From NCBI GenBank assembly GCA_021234155.1, contig JAJEKV010000005.1, positions 25,497,584 through 25,561,583 on the forward strand: a stretch of 64,000 nt of DNA, written 5' to 3'. The notes beneath the pieces are model-generated. The model was not told the origin of the DNA, did not search any database, and worked only from the letters and a program-made list of their open reading frames with translations. Position 1 is the stretch's first letter, and each line of letters starts with the position of its first letter. The DNA is from Isoetes taiwanensis. Taxonomy: Eukaryota; Streptophyta; Lycopodiopsida; Isoetales; Isoetaceae. Below are positions 22,613-34,400 of this stretch, in pieces. The position numbers were made by a program, and so were the translations under genes.

Positions 22613-23186
22613 TGATGGCGGGTTTTCCCACACCCCCATCATTCGACCTCAAAGGCAGAAATCAAGATCATCCGGTGCTGCTAGATTAAAACAAAATACT
22701 TGACCAGAATTGGAATAAGAATAAGAAAATAATATGGGCCCAAAAATCTTCTTTTATAATCAAGAACTGGCATGGAAATACAATGGAAATCATCCTCCCA
22801 TGTCTCTGAACCATGGGAGGCTTCTACACCAGATCATGTGGAGGCTGCCACCCTCCACAAAATCGTGGAGCAGGGAGAGAGGAGGAGCTCGTGCTCCTCA
22901 AAACAGTTATATAATTCTTGCCTCTTCATCTCCACCCTTCAAAATGCACCTCTTGATCTCGCCCTTCCATCCTTGCCTCCTCATCTCAACCCTTGAAATA
23001 ACACCTCTTGATCTTGACCTTTGAATATGCACCCCTCCTCAACCATTAACAATATTTTTAAGAGCCTTTATATATTGAGCTCTTTTACAATATCTCAATT
23101 TCTTCACACACCCCCCAAAAAAAAAAAAAATGGTTTTGTTTCACAAATCTTTTCATGTTGACCGGGTGCCAAAAACCCGGTCAACA
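22613..23186. repeat. Right LTR of the non-autonomous element
   Basis: 574 bp, nearly identical to the left LTR. Its terminal hairpin is perfect (GTTGACCGGGT/ACCCGGTCAAC). Confidence 0.92.
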
Positions 23187-23191
23187 CTCTG

Positions 23192-24929
23192 CACAAAGGA
23201 AAGATTGAAAAAATGTTGCAAGTCTAATAGGAAGGCGGGATCTTTTAGGAAATAGTGATTACGGAAGAGAGGCTCTTCAGTTTGGGAAGAAGAAGATGGA
23301 CTAATCTCCTGCTATTATAAGCCTGCGCAATGGCCTTGACAAGTCTGAACGCATAGTTAGAAGTTAGGAGTTAGGAGTTAGCTAATGCCTAATGTATAAT
23401 AACGTATAACAAGATAGGCTCAAACATACTCGTGTTAGTTTCTTCCCACAGAAAAAAGATCGTGTTTTCACAGTCCAAGACATCATTTAGACTAATTGAT
23501 CATGTAGATTATGAATTTGCAATAAAAACTTAAGGAATCCTACTCTAGCCTACTAGAACAACTGCGATAACTCAAACCTGTCACGCATAGTGCCTACAAA
23601 GTCACCGTAGGAAACAATACAAATAAGACTTACATGGGCTCTAGTATTGATCTGGTGGTGGGTTCTTTGAGCTGATATGGCCGGATTGAATGATGAGATT
23701 GAATGATGAGTTGATGACAGGCAGCAGAATAGATACTATGCAGTCAAGACAGAGAGCAGTAGGGGCAAAATGAATGTGGCGCCTAAACCCTTGATTTGGC
23801 TGCTATAATAACAATATGACTGAATTCCTGAGACAAAATCACACACAATAGGGTTTTTTTTTTTTCCAAAATTGGTGGCCTGTAATTTTTGGGGAAACTA
23901 ACGAAGTTAGTATGACGTTAGGAGTTAGCAAGTTATTATGCGTTAGCCAAAAAGGGATTAACGCGTTATTTTCTAACCATTCCTGAGCGTATCTTGGTAG
24001 GTTTGGGGAAATTTCGGATGCGCATTTTGGCCTTTGAGACAAAAGGAGACGACATCATGATGAGCTCTCCCTGCCATTTCCGTTGTTGGAAAGCAGCCCA
24101 ACCAGATTCGCCTCTTCCATCTGATCAGCCGATCTCGGCTTGAAACAGCCTCGTTAAGTTGATTCCCACCCAACCACGTCACCAGTTATTTCTTCAATAA
24201 GATTTGATACTAGACATATATTTGGTTTTAATCTGTGCCCCTTTTGATTATTCAATGTTCATAACATATAGAAAGGATTAGTATAGGGCGTAGAAGAAAC
24301 AAAAACAGGGCATAAGCTCTATATTTAAAGAGAAAAATATCTTCTTTTGCCGTGGCAGTCATAGCCATTAAGCACATATAAACTGTATAAACAGTTAGGA
24401 CTGTGTACATCATATAGAAAACTTAAATTGAGACTTTTAATTGTGGTGTATCGTACTGTCCGAAGTGTTTGGCAAGCCTGTTTTGTCGGCCGTGTTTTGT
24501 ATTGGAAAAAACAAAATTTAGATGTTTTTGTTTTGATGTATTATGGGAGATGTGGTTTTTTTAGCATAGGAAAAAACTAAAAAATAAAAAATCAATGGCA
24601 AATGAACACTGATTGAAGTTTCCTTTTGCATTATTCAAAAATCTTTAAGATTCCTTTGCATATTTGCATATTCCTTTGTAAGGTAGAAATGTGATTGCCA
24701 ATAGTTTTATTCTCTGTAATTTCTTATTGTTGTCCATCTCTTTTGCATGATAGAATTTTCCTGTACCTTACTGACGAAAAGTATGCAAATGGCAAGTCGC
24801 AGTGTGGATCATGCGTTTTATGATTGCACATCTATTCATTTCATGACATATTGTAAGTTGTTCTTAAATTCATATTTCAGATGCATGTCTCTATGGAAAA
24901 TTTGATGCAGGATTACACATAAGGGACCG
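23192..24929. other. Noncoding stretch
   Basis: No gene or defined element. A GTTAGGAGTTAGC-type phrase recurs at 23360-23390 and 23920-23940, suggesting old repeat debris. Confidence 0.45.
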
Positions 24930-25430
24930 TCGTGGCTAAACGACATTGTGACATCGTTCAACTACTACAAGACATCATTAAAAGATGCCAATGTCATTCA
25001 AAGACGTCGATGTCGTTGAACGACACCGACAGAGTATGATGTATCATGCTTGCTTGCATGGTATGCTGATGTTGCCAAGCTGGCAGGCCTGCGTGTCATG
25101 CCACGTGGGTATAATGTCGTGCAATGACGTCCAAGACATCTGACGTGTCTTGCATGCTGCCGTGGTATTGCCAGCATGCCATGATGGCAGGCTTGCATGT
25201 CATGCCGGGCTGGACAAGACGTCGTTCAACGACGTCTAGGACATCTAATGTATCTTGCATGCTGCCATAACATGCCAGGCTTGGCAGGCCTGCGTGCCAT
25301 GCCGAGCTGGACATGATGTCGTTCAATGACGTCCAGGACATCTGACGTGTCCTGCATGCTGGCGTGGCATGCTGACATTCCAGGCTGGAAGGCCTATATG
25401 TCATGCCAAACCAGTAGCATATCTGGATTA
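24930..25430. repeat. Tandem array, about 110-bp unit with GACGTC palindromes
   Basis: Four or so units from about 25000, each with GTCGTTCAAYGACGTCCARG, ACATCTGACGTGTCTTGCAT, GCTGGCAGGCCTGCRTGTCA and TGCCRNGCTGGACA. Each unit holds a palindrome of the type GACGTCGTTCAACGACGTC and TGACGT cores. Direct repeat identity is about 80-90%. Confidence 0.85.
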
Positions 25431-25447
25431 ATTTAGATGAAAAAACA

Positions 25448-28200
25448 ATGAGCACATATATTGGGGTCTGTTATTATGTACCGCTTAGCATGCCTTTGTA
25501 TGACAGAGCTGGATTTTCCAGAGATAGACCTTTACATGAATTGAGCATGGAAGCACTTGAATTGCAGAATAAGGGGGAGGTATTAGTGGTTGGGGATTTC
25601 AATGGGCGCACCGCAGGCCAAGAAACGATTTCATACCTCCGAGATAGAGATTACTTGTTGGAAGAACTTATGGATCCAACATTTGAAAGGCGATCGTACA
25701 ATAAGAGAGAGAATATTATGGGCAATTTCTTACTTGAATTTGGTAGTTCTTGTGGCTTAAAAATTTTAAATGAATTTTCCAATTCCCTTTATCACACAGC
25801 TCGACATGCTTTTCTTGGAACGAAGAAAGTACAGTAGACTATTTGCTTGCTAATTTTCGGGTATTAGATAAGCTCCCAAATAGTGACCATGCCTCTCTTT
25901 GGTTTGAACTTAAATTCAAGCTAGACAGTAAAGAAATGAAAGCGTGTAGTTAGGGACCCGCATAAAAGAAATGAGTATAAAAAATGCTTATCAAAGCTTC
26001 TAACAAGATACAGGAGAATTGGAGATGTAGAACATGATTCAGAGGAGTTGATCCACATAATGTTGATAGTGGCAAAGGATATCTTTAGATGTCCAAAAGG
26101 AGGAAAACTGGCCTGTGTAACTCATGGTGGGATAAGTATGTGCACAGGCAAGAGCATCGCTGGATAGGAGGTGCAAATTGAAGCCAAAGTTGTATAAAAC
26201 GCTGATCAAAAGAAAGAAAAGGGACTATATCAAAACAGAGGCAAGCAGTATTGGACCATTCAATGATAACCCGAAATCTTTCTGGTCATGCCTTTAAGGT
26301 AAGCAATGCCTCTTTAAATACAAATGATTTGCTACAGTTAGTGCGTAGATTGTACTTTGTGCTCAATGAAGGATCGATGGCCCTTTGTGCAGTAAGACAA
26401 AATCTGTTTACAGAAGCAGATATTAAGAATCAGTTTAAAAAAATGGTCAATGGGAAAGCTCGAGATTTAAGAGGGATCACAGCAGAGTTGTTAGAATGGG
26501 AAGGTAATAGTTTACTTCTGATTGTCACATCTCTCATGAACCAAGCTACAAAAGATGGGCTGCCAATGGACTGGAAATATTGTAGAATAGTGCCAATACA
26601 CATATCAGATGACAAGTCAGATATGGGTAACTATCATACAATTATGATAGGGAGCACATTCATGAAATTGTTTGGTGGTTTACTAGAAACTAAATTAAGT
26701 GATTGGATTGAGTCTATGAAGAACATGCAATAGGCCAGGTTGGCTTCAGAAAGCAACATAGCACACTAGATCGCATTCTTACATTGAGGACTTGATAGAA
26801 AAAACAAAAGCGCCAAGGAAGAAGATGTTTTTGGCATTCATTGATTTTGCCAAAGCATTCAGCACAGTCTCGAGAAGTAACTTGGGAAAGTGGCTTGAGT
26901 GACTAGGAGTCTCAGTTTCTTCAAGAGGAGCAGTTTTACGCCTGTATGAGGAAGTTATTGCAAAATTGGCAGTTAGCATCTTTGACAAAGTTATCACCAC
27001 GATAGGAGTGAAACATGGTTGTCTGTTGTTCCCCACGCTGTTTGGTTTGTTCATAGATGAGTTAGAACACTGGTTAAGAGATCGAGGTTATGCAGGGACA
27101 CGTTTGGGCTCTTATGTAATACTCATCCAATGCTCCAATTGCTATTACCTCTGTAGGAGCTATGACGTTGTTCCCCGCGGCAACCACTGGAATATCACAA
27201 AACGATTTGAAGAGGGCTCCATTGGGATAGTTTGGCTGCCTTTTGCGATGAGAAAGGTGTGACAATGAATTTATCGAAAACTAAAATCACGGTTTATGGA
27301 ACAATACAACGGCCACATTTGCATTACAAAGGAGATCAAGTTGAGGTGGTCGAAATGTATAAGTATTGGGGCTGGAATTTTGTTCAATTTGGAAAAAATG
27401 TACTAAGAAAGAATCATTGGTGGTAAATGTGCAATGTTTGGAATGTTTATAAACTATAACAGGATTGATCTTCATGATTGGGGTATGAGATGCATGACTC
27501 TGGTACATATAGTTCTTCTCTATGGTGTTCAAGCATGGGGTCCAGCTATTTCTCCAAGGATGTAAGGGAAAATTGAAAGTGTTCTGAAGAGTTTTTTGCA
27601 AGAAAAACTGGGCATTCGCCAATAAATCCCTTATGACATTCTACTGGCTGAGATAGGATTGTTGCTCCTTGAGGCCGATGATTTATGTTTAACCCTTAAT
27701 TTCATGAATAAATTGAAAGAGCTTGAAGACTCCCACTTGCCTTGCCTTGCTTTGCTGCAGATGAATAAAAAACAAAAGGATGGTATCGTGATGTGATAGA
27801 GTGGGGACACAAATGGGGTGTCGAGGAAATAGATTGGCCCGATACGGAGATAGCTACTAGGGACTTAGTGCAAACTAAATATGTAGAAAAGGGATCTAGG
27901 ATTGATTTCTATAGAGAGGAATAAATCCTGCTAGTATATACAGCTCAGAGTTACTTGAACACTTGGATGACCACGAGTAAGAGGAGAGCTATAACACGTT
28001 ATAGAACATGCTCACATAAGCACATGTGGAAACAAAAAGGTGGCAAAAGATGTCTAGGGAGGAAAGTTAATGCTTGTTAACAGGTGAAATTGAAGATGGA
28101 CATGTTTTCTTACGTTGCAGTAGCTATACGAAGATAAGAGAGAAACATGGAGTAAATCAATCTAATTATTATTCTTTTTGCAATGAACCCACAAAGATTA
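25448..28200 (+). pseudogene. LINE retrotransposon (endonuclease + RT), decayed
   Basis: 5' part 25448-25837 reads as the end of an APE-type endonuclease (VLVVGDFNGRTAG, then a D-H-type end that is lost). RT follows: GKARDLRGITAELL, CRIVPIHISDDKSDMGNYHT, FLAFIDFAKAFSTV (catalytic Asp in block A), GVKHGCLLFPTLFGLFIDEL (block B) and NLSKTKITVYGT (blocks D-E). The FADD block C expected near 27110-27180 cannot be read in any frame. Several frameshifts and stops break the rest. C-terminal homology runs on to about 28200 (WYRDVIEWGHKWGV). The element is truncated at its 5' end, directly after the tandem array. A TTTCATTTCATT tail near 28320-28335 may be the 3' terminus. Confidence 0.85.
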
Positions 28201-28666
28201 GATAGTTACATTATGGATGTGGATTCATATAGAAACTTTTTACTGAGACTACATAATACGATGTAATAACTGTTCGCTTCATGGCCCTTTGAGTCTTATA
28301 GAAGCGTGAACTAATTTCATGTCATTTCATTTCATTGTAGCACGTAGAGGATCGGCGATGCCAATCTATAGATCGATGAAGGGCAAATGAAGATAGATAG
28401 ATAGAGGCAATGTGTAAGCAATGGGTAAGAAAAGAGATGCGGCTGTGAGAAGACGTCGATAACTGGCCACAAGAATGAAGAGCACTTACGTAGATGCTCG
28501 TCCCTTCCCAGAATGTCGATACGAGGGCTGGGATCGATGCCATACTAATTCATGTGACTAGGAAAGAATTTAAGCTCCACTAAAAGACTCTGTACATGTG
28601 CATGGGAGATACATCCTCACCCTCACGTAAACTATAATTCAAAAGGACTAGTTGTGACAACACATG
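28201..28666. other. LINE 3' region and unassigned sequence
   Basis: Probable LINE 3' UTR up to about 28340 with ATTTC-type repeats. The remainder shows no feature. Confidence 0.4.
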
Positions 28667-28928
28667 TGCAACACCCAGGGGGTGCACTCAGTAAAAACCG
28701 TAGAAAACATGTGGGTTTTTTTGGGGCCAAAACCGTACCCATATATGGGAGGGGGTATTTTTCTTACTTGAATTCCGTATGTTTATAAGAGAAATATGGT
28801 AGGGGTATATGAAATATGAGGGATATTTTCTTGGGAAATTTTCGTATAAGGGATAATTTCTCTTAACCCTATGCACGCACATGCCATATAGACTTTACAT
28901 TAGGTGCACCCCCCCGGGTGCAACACTA
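28667..28928. mobile_element. 246-bp hAT-like MITE
   Basis: Element 28675-28920 has CCAGGGGGTGCAC at one end and its near complement GTGCACCCCCCCGGG at the other. Perfect 8-bp TSD TGCAACAC (28667-28674 and 28921-28928). The 8-bp TSD and the CAGGGGG-type TIR place it with hAT. No coding capacity. Confidence 0.9.
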
Positions 28929-29265
28929 GATTATAAGCGAGTAATGTGATGCCACTTGTGGAGCATTTAAAATGGCATATTCATAATAGATTCAAATAAT
29001 ATGGGCAAGCATGTCAATACATATATAAGCCATATAAGCCAGTTTCATCTTATGTTTGAAGATAACATTTCTACTCCAGAAAGAAAACCTGGGCATGACA
29101 CGCTCATATGGCAAAATAACAAAAAATAAAAAGTCCCAAAATTTCCCTTTCTTGCTCTTCAAGCAATCTCTTTGGTGGCTCTTTCCATTTCTTTCTCTTC
29201 AAGCAACCCTGGTTCCCCTTTCTTCCTCTGCAAGCAACAAACAGCTTATCATGGATTATATATTT

Positions 29266-29500
29266 CAGCTCCATCGGTTTTGAAGTTCGGAACTTGGCCT
29301 ATAAGCTTCCTCTGACCCATTCATTTTGCTCGATTTATTCAAATGGGCGTCCAATCTTGATATTTAACTTAGCAATCGCAGATCTCCATCCATTCCAGCT
29401 CCATTGCTTTTGAAATCCGGAACTTGGCCTGTAAGCTTCCTCTGACCCATTCATTTTGCCCGATGGGCGTCCAATCTTGATATTTAACTTAGCAATAGTG
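29266..29500. repeat. Tandem duplication, about 125-bp unit
   Basis: TCCATYGSTTTTGAARTYCG and CTTCCTCTGACCCATTCATT and GGGCGTCCAATCTTGATATT occur in both copies at over 90% identity. The second copy lacks about 15 bp. Confidence 0.85.
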
Positions 29501-31974
29501 ATGACAGAGGCTGAACGTTATGAATCTCTTCATCACTGCAGACAAGCTATATTTACTGATGCATTCATGGCTATCTAAGAATCTCTATGCAGCATACTTA
29601 ATAAATATGTTGTGTGGCCTTCATATAGGTGGGTAGACGACGTGATCGAGGATGCGCCTTGGGTGATCACTCAGGAATTCATGGATAAACATCGAATAGA
29701 TTTTATTGCACATGATGCACTACCATAAGCATTTCTTGAAGTTTAAGTCATTTAAGTTATGTTGGACTGTTGCAATGTTTGTTGAAATTTTATTATTATC
29801 TTGGGCTTTTCTGTGAGAGTGTCCTAAGAAAGTGACCAATAAGTGCTAGTTCTGTTGAAGTGAGAACGCTCCTTCATTTGTATGAAATCAGTTTATATTT
29901 GAATTCTGAGACATCGACATATGCAGCTCCTGCAAAGTGGCAGCAAATCAAGGGATTGAAGGTTGAGATAAATGGAGCAAGCTAATAAATTCTGAAAGAT
30001 GTTGAAGAATAGAAATACGTTATTTCCTGTGATTGCAACAAAGTTTTGAGCCAGGCACTTAAGCTTTGAATTTGTAGGAAAAAAACTCTTTGAATTTGTA
30101 AGCAAACCACAATCATTTCTAAAATGGCCCATATACTTGCCAACTTTGGAAAGAAAAGCCGAAAATATTTTGGCCAACTTTGGAGAGAAAGGAAAGCCGA
30201 AAATATTTTGGAGCTTTAATTGTAACAGAGGGTATGTGAACTAGAACTTTAGTTTTAAACTGTTGTCAAGAAACCTGTTCACCGCTGTAGCTTCTTGAAT
30301 ATCTACAGGCATATCTCCAATGATTTCTTCACCTCCATAGCTTCTTTTTCCTCTTCTTCTTCTCTGCAATAGCTTCTTTCAGCCTTCTGGTGCCATAGTC
30401 TAGGCGGAACTAGGGACCTATTGCATGCTCAAGTTCTTTCCTTGATTGCTTGAATCTTTTTCTTAAGCAATGCTCAAGTTTCTTTCCCTGATTGCTTGAA
30501 TCTTTGGTGCTTTTCTCAGGAGTGCCATAAGATAATATATTAGTGCATGGATTCGTGATCATGATGAAATTTGCTGGATCTCGAGTTTAAGTTCCACTAT
30601 GTAATAAACATGCTTGTTCTTACACATTTATCTCGTTTACTTTCTTGCTAATAATGGGTTCATTTTCTTTCTTGTTTAGAGAATTTATTGGTTACAATAG
30701 ACATTGCAAAGTTCGTGCGTTTGGTATTCACATCCCTTTTGTACAGGTCTAATTATCTGACTTGGAAAACAAGTTAGCTGCCTTAGCTGGCTACATGAAG
30801 CGCTATACTAAGCATTCAACATGTTGTTAATGCTCTTATGGCTGCTAGTGTTAATTTGAGATGTTAAAGATTACTGCACATACATAAGCCTAGTTGAGAT
30901 GGTAAATGGTATTGGCCAAACATATTGAAAATGATCTTTGAAGCCAAATGGTCGTCATACATTTACCTTGAGTGCATATGGCTTGGGTCTGCAGCATGTA
31001 ACTGCCTCTAAAGGTATGCAAATAAATGAAAGTGGTTGGATTTTTTATATGATGGAAATTGTTCCATTTCATGAAGACAGATCTGCCATTTTTGCGATGC
31101 CATAAAACATCATGCATATCTACATTCTAAGGAGATGCTCTGAATTGTGAAAGTGTTGCAGAGCAAAGAATAGGTCTAGATAATTGGTACCTACCAATCT
31201 CATTTTCAAGGTCTTCTTCCTCTTTTGAATTGGCAAGGGTTGGTAAGGTTTTGCGCAATCTCCTTACTGTAAATTCTCTTGAATTTTTTAGTAGCAAGTA
31301 TTTGTGATATTTAGGTTCTAACATTCAAGTTCCAGCTCATTCCAATGTTCTGATTCACTCTAGCATGCTCTTTATATGGGTGAAATAAGACATGGCAGGA
31401 AAAGGTAACACATGTTTCTCCAAATTCACTCAGGTTCCTGAGTTAAAATTTCATCATAATTCTTTGGAAGTCCAACAACATTATTCATTTGTGATAGAGC
31501 ACTAATGAAGATAAGCTTCAAGCATATCTGCCAATAGTTCGGCCACATGCACATGTTTTAGCATGCCACTTGAACTTTTGACTCAGTTGGCCATGCATAA
31601 ATCTATATAAGCTGAATTACTAAGGTAAACAATCCTGAGGGACTACAGTGGTTGCTTAATTTTTGGGACTGGATTTTTTTAATGGTTGCATTCTATTTGC
31701 AACACATTTATTGTGTTGTGTATTCGTTTTAATATTTTTATTGTTTTAGTTTACTATTGCAATAAAATTTCACTTGCTAATCATTAATCTTTGATTGGTA
31801 CATCGTTTTTAAGTACAAAAACATGAAGCTTGAGAAGGTAAGAGATACTGCAATTATGGTATTTTGTCTTACCATATGAAAATGCAAATATCTCACAATT
31901 TTTTGGAACTAAAGTAATGCTGCTGTTGGTTTGATTCACACGTTTTGTGTTTGATAGACTCATAAAAAAATTTG
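29501..31974. other. Noncoding stretch
   Basis: No gene recognised. A 50-bp duplication (GCTCAAGTTTCTTTCCYTGA / TTGCTTGAATCTTT) lies at about 30428-30510. Short open frames have no recognisable family. Confidence 0.45.
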
Positions 31975-32090
31975 GACACACATAAAAAATTCCAAATAAT
32001 GGATTCATAAAAGAGAAATTTATCGCAGCGGATAGGCTCATAAAAAATTCCCAAATAATAGATCTATAAAAGAGAAATGTTCACGGTGGC
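31975..32090. repeat. Two-copy tandem repeat, about 58-bp unit
   Basis: CATAAAAAATTCCCAAATAA and TATAAAAGAGAAATKTWYCG occur twice. The second copy runs into GGTGGCTTTGGCCGCCGC, which resembles the core of the hairpin at 42340-42388. Confidence 0.75.
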
Positions 32091-32210
32091 TTTGGCCGCC
32101 GCATCACATCAATAGTCATATGGGAAGCTAAAGTAGAGCCCTGCATGTTTCAAGCGTTTAAGGTTTGTAGGTTAATATGGATGCCTTCCCCTACAACGTG
32201 TGATATTGGG

Positions 32211-32332
32211 TGCATTTGAAAGCCATAGGTAACTACATTCATAGCCGTTTTGGGGAGCGACTACAGACGAGTGCATTTGAAAGCCATAGGTAACTATTTT
32301 CATAGCAGTTTTGGGGAGCGACTACAGACGTT
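32211..32332. repeat. Two-copy tandem repeat, 61-bp unit
   Basis: TGCATTTGAAAGCCATAGGT and TTTTGGGGAGCGACTACAGA are repeated directly with few differences. Confidence 0.85.
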
Positions 32333-32518
32333 TGAGCATTTGATGAAAAAGCCTAGAAAACTACTTTCACATGCACCACTTCATGCGACAAGATAAGAGT
32401 TGCGGTGGTGTGGTTGTTGATCTTCATGAGCAAAATGGTTCTAGATTGCACAGATAGGCATTCAATATGTGCTCCTCAGTGCAAGTGGTTCTAAATTGAA
32501 ATGGAAGGGGTTAGGCCT

Positions 32519-32560
32519 CCCTTCCTCCCTCCCTCCCTCCCTCCCTCCCTCCCTCCCTCT
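32519..32560. repeat. (CCCT)n microsatellite
   Basis: About nine CCCT units in a row next to the plastid-derived insert. Confidence 0.95.
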
Positions 32561-32770
32561 CTTTTTTGATTGATCACACGTCCACAACTAATCGCGCCCA
32601 TTAGGGACTCACCAACCAAAGCCGTGGAGCGCGGATACGGGAAGGAACATAGGTGTCTCCTCCTATTGGAATAACTATAATCGGATCTTGGAAACATGGA
32701 CTTCATTTTTTCAGTCGAGCGAACGATGACATATCGAATTCCTTCGAGTCCGATACGAGCGACTCGAGAT

Positions 32771-32863
32771 GGAGGAAATCCGCCCAAGGAGGGGTTTGCT
32801 TGTGTCTGATTAGCTGATTGGTGAGGCAACGACTTACCAAGGCGACGATCAGTAGCTGGTCCA

Positions 32864-32900
<37 letters not shown>

Positions 32901-32930
32901 AACTTCTACGGCGGCAGCAGCGGGGAATTC
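32771..32930 (+). pseudogene. Plastid 16S rRNA fragment (NUPT)
   Basis: AATCCGCCCAAGGAGGGG, GTCTGATTAGCTGATTGGTG, ACGATCAGTAGCTGGTCC, GATGATCAGCCACACTGGGA and GGCAGCAGCGGGGAATTC follow plastid 16S rRNA around E. coli 220-375, with scattered changes and small deletions. Only about 160 bp is rRNA-like. Flanks at 32570-32770 and 32931-33290 also look GC-rich and foreign to the AT-rich neighbourhood, but I could not assign them to plastid genes. Transcription orientation is plus. Confidence 0.82.
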
Positions 32931-33483
32931 AATTTCGAAGGAATTCCTGCCGAGATTACGAATCCAGCCGTAGTGCCTCTACATAAGCTTCGGATGACCG
33001 AATATGAACTGATACCATAGGCACTTTAACGGGGGGAGAAGTGATCATCTTCTCCGGTTCGCCGGCACTACCAAAGACTCCCATGTTCAACTAAGAAGAG
33101 TAAGAGACATAAAGAACCTAGTTGTGCTTCCATCATCAGCTTCTTGGAGCGTCCGCCACATTACTCGGAGTATGTATGGTGGGGATGATATGCTTGGTTT
33201 CGCATTCACGAGTAACCCATTTGACGGTCCCATTTGACGGTCCTTCGGAGACCTCGGAACCACCCCTTGACGATCCTTCGGAGACCTTAAAGTTATAATA
33301 GGATTTTATTCCTAAATGCCATAAGTCTTGGAATATTCTTTGTATAAATTCTTTTTGTCACAAGAAATATGTATACCAACAACCCTTCCTCAAATTTACA
33401 CTTTGACCTATGACTTTACATCAGTTGGTCTTTGGCCTTGAGCAGTTGTAAAAGATGCTCTTCTTCTACACTTGATCGAGTCC
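32931..33483. other. GC-richer unassigned stretch
   Basis: Possibly part of the organellar insert. It contains two direct repeats of CATTTGACGGTCC and of GATCCTTCGGAGACCT at 33220-33290. No frame is convincing. Confidence 0.4.
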
Positions 33484-34218
33484 TCACCAATCCTCCCAGC
33501 CGCGAGAATTAGATACTCTTGTGTCATCCATGCTAGATTCTTGCATATATTCATAAGAATTGGATGTTGTTGTGTCATCCATGCTACACTCTTGCATATA
33601 AGAGTCTCCAAATATGTCTTGGAATGTATACCCTTCACTCATCCATACCCCTACTGGTTCAGAATAAGAAAATTCACAACTTGAACCTCCCTCTGACCTT
33701 ACTCTTAAGTTTTCCATCAAAGACTGCACATAAACAGATCCATTATCAATCCAACAAGCTCGAAAGAACAAACATGTAGATAGTTAATGCATTCCATTCC
33801 ATTACATACCTCATATGCCAGATTAATCTGTTTAAATTTGAACTCGTTTGATTCCCCTTTGCATAGATCAGGATGATACTGCATATCAAAAACAGGGGAT
33901 GTAAGCATACCAGAGATAATAATTTAACACCGCTTTGCCACAGGCTTAAAATCAAAAGACTGAATATTTAGAAAAAAAGGTGCTGACCTGAAGAGCAAGG
34001 CTGCGATAAGCACGCTTGATTTCCTGTTTAGAGGCATTTTGGCGAACTCCAAGAACAAAACAGCAATCCAGACTTGCAGATTCTGCAACACAGCATCTGG
34101 GGACAAATCCGCGGCATTTTTGAGCGGGAAACGGAAAGGGCTGGGAGAAGCCAGAGATGGAACACTCTGGTAATGATTTAGGCATCAAGGAAGTGGATCT
34201 TGCAAGATTTAGGGCCAT
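33484..34218 (-). CDS. Small chloroplast-type DnaJ (J-domain) protein
   Basis: Three exons on the minus strand: 34218-33988 (77 codons), 33878-33810 (23 codons), 33723-33484 (79 codons plus TGA), all phase 0 with GT-AG borders, giving 179 aa. The N-terminus (MALNLARSTSLMPKSLPECS, Ser/Pro/Arg-rich, few acids) resembles a plastid transit peptide. The J domain runs about residues 50-105: CCFVLGVRQNASKQEIKRAY is helix I-II, YHPDL has the HPD triad that stimulates Hsp70 ATPase, and FKQINLAYESL is helix III. Size matches short stromal J proteins of the DnaJ 11/J8/J20 type. The C-terminal tail repeats a 19-20-residue unit (YMQECSMDDTTTSNS, YMQESSMDDTRVSNS) and ends GWEDW. No breaks are seen. The partner is presumably stromal Hsp70. 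Confidence 0.88.
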
Positions 34219-34382
34219 TTTGAATGCGGATAAATACCTTAGAATTCCGGAGGCCCGAGAAGAAGACGAGCTGCGTTCGGGCGAAAGAGGTCTGCTGCCG
34301 GATTGAAGAACGCAGGCTGCAAGGGCCGGAGCAGATCAGCCATTTTATTTGTGTGTGTTGCTTGCGATGCTCCTTCCTTAGT

Positions 34383-34400
34383 ACCACGTGGTCTTTTGAC
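34383..34400 (-). promoter_or_regulatory. G-box and W-box-like sites upstream of the J-protein gene
   Basis: ACCACGTGGT (palindromic G-box, bZIP/bHLH site) lies about 165 bp upstream of the start codon, with a TTGAC core beside it. Such sites are common in stress- and light-regulated plant promoters. Function is inferred from sequence only. Confidence 0.4.

Larger units (their letters stand above)
20722..23191. mobile_element. Young non-autonomous LTR retrotransposon
   Basis: Two near-identical direct repeats (20727-21287, 561 bp; 22613-23186, 574 bp) begin TGATGGCGGG and end GTCAACA, and a perfect 5-bp target duplication CTCTG flanks the whole. That is the anatomy of an LTR element. The 1.3-kb interior (21288-22612) has no gag or pol motif, so it must rely on enzymes from elsewhere. 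Differences between LTRs are mainly homopolymer indels, pointing to recent insertion. A standard PBS after the left LTR is not evident, which is unusual. The interior starts with an A-rich tract and a GGGGTTTTAACGGATCCCTC tandem repeat. Confidence 0.92.

Noticed and set aside
32771-32930. Functional 16S rRNA gene
   Set aside because: Only about 160 bp with indels in conserved positions, ending abruptly. It is an organelle-derived insert.
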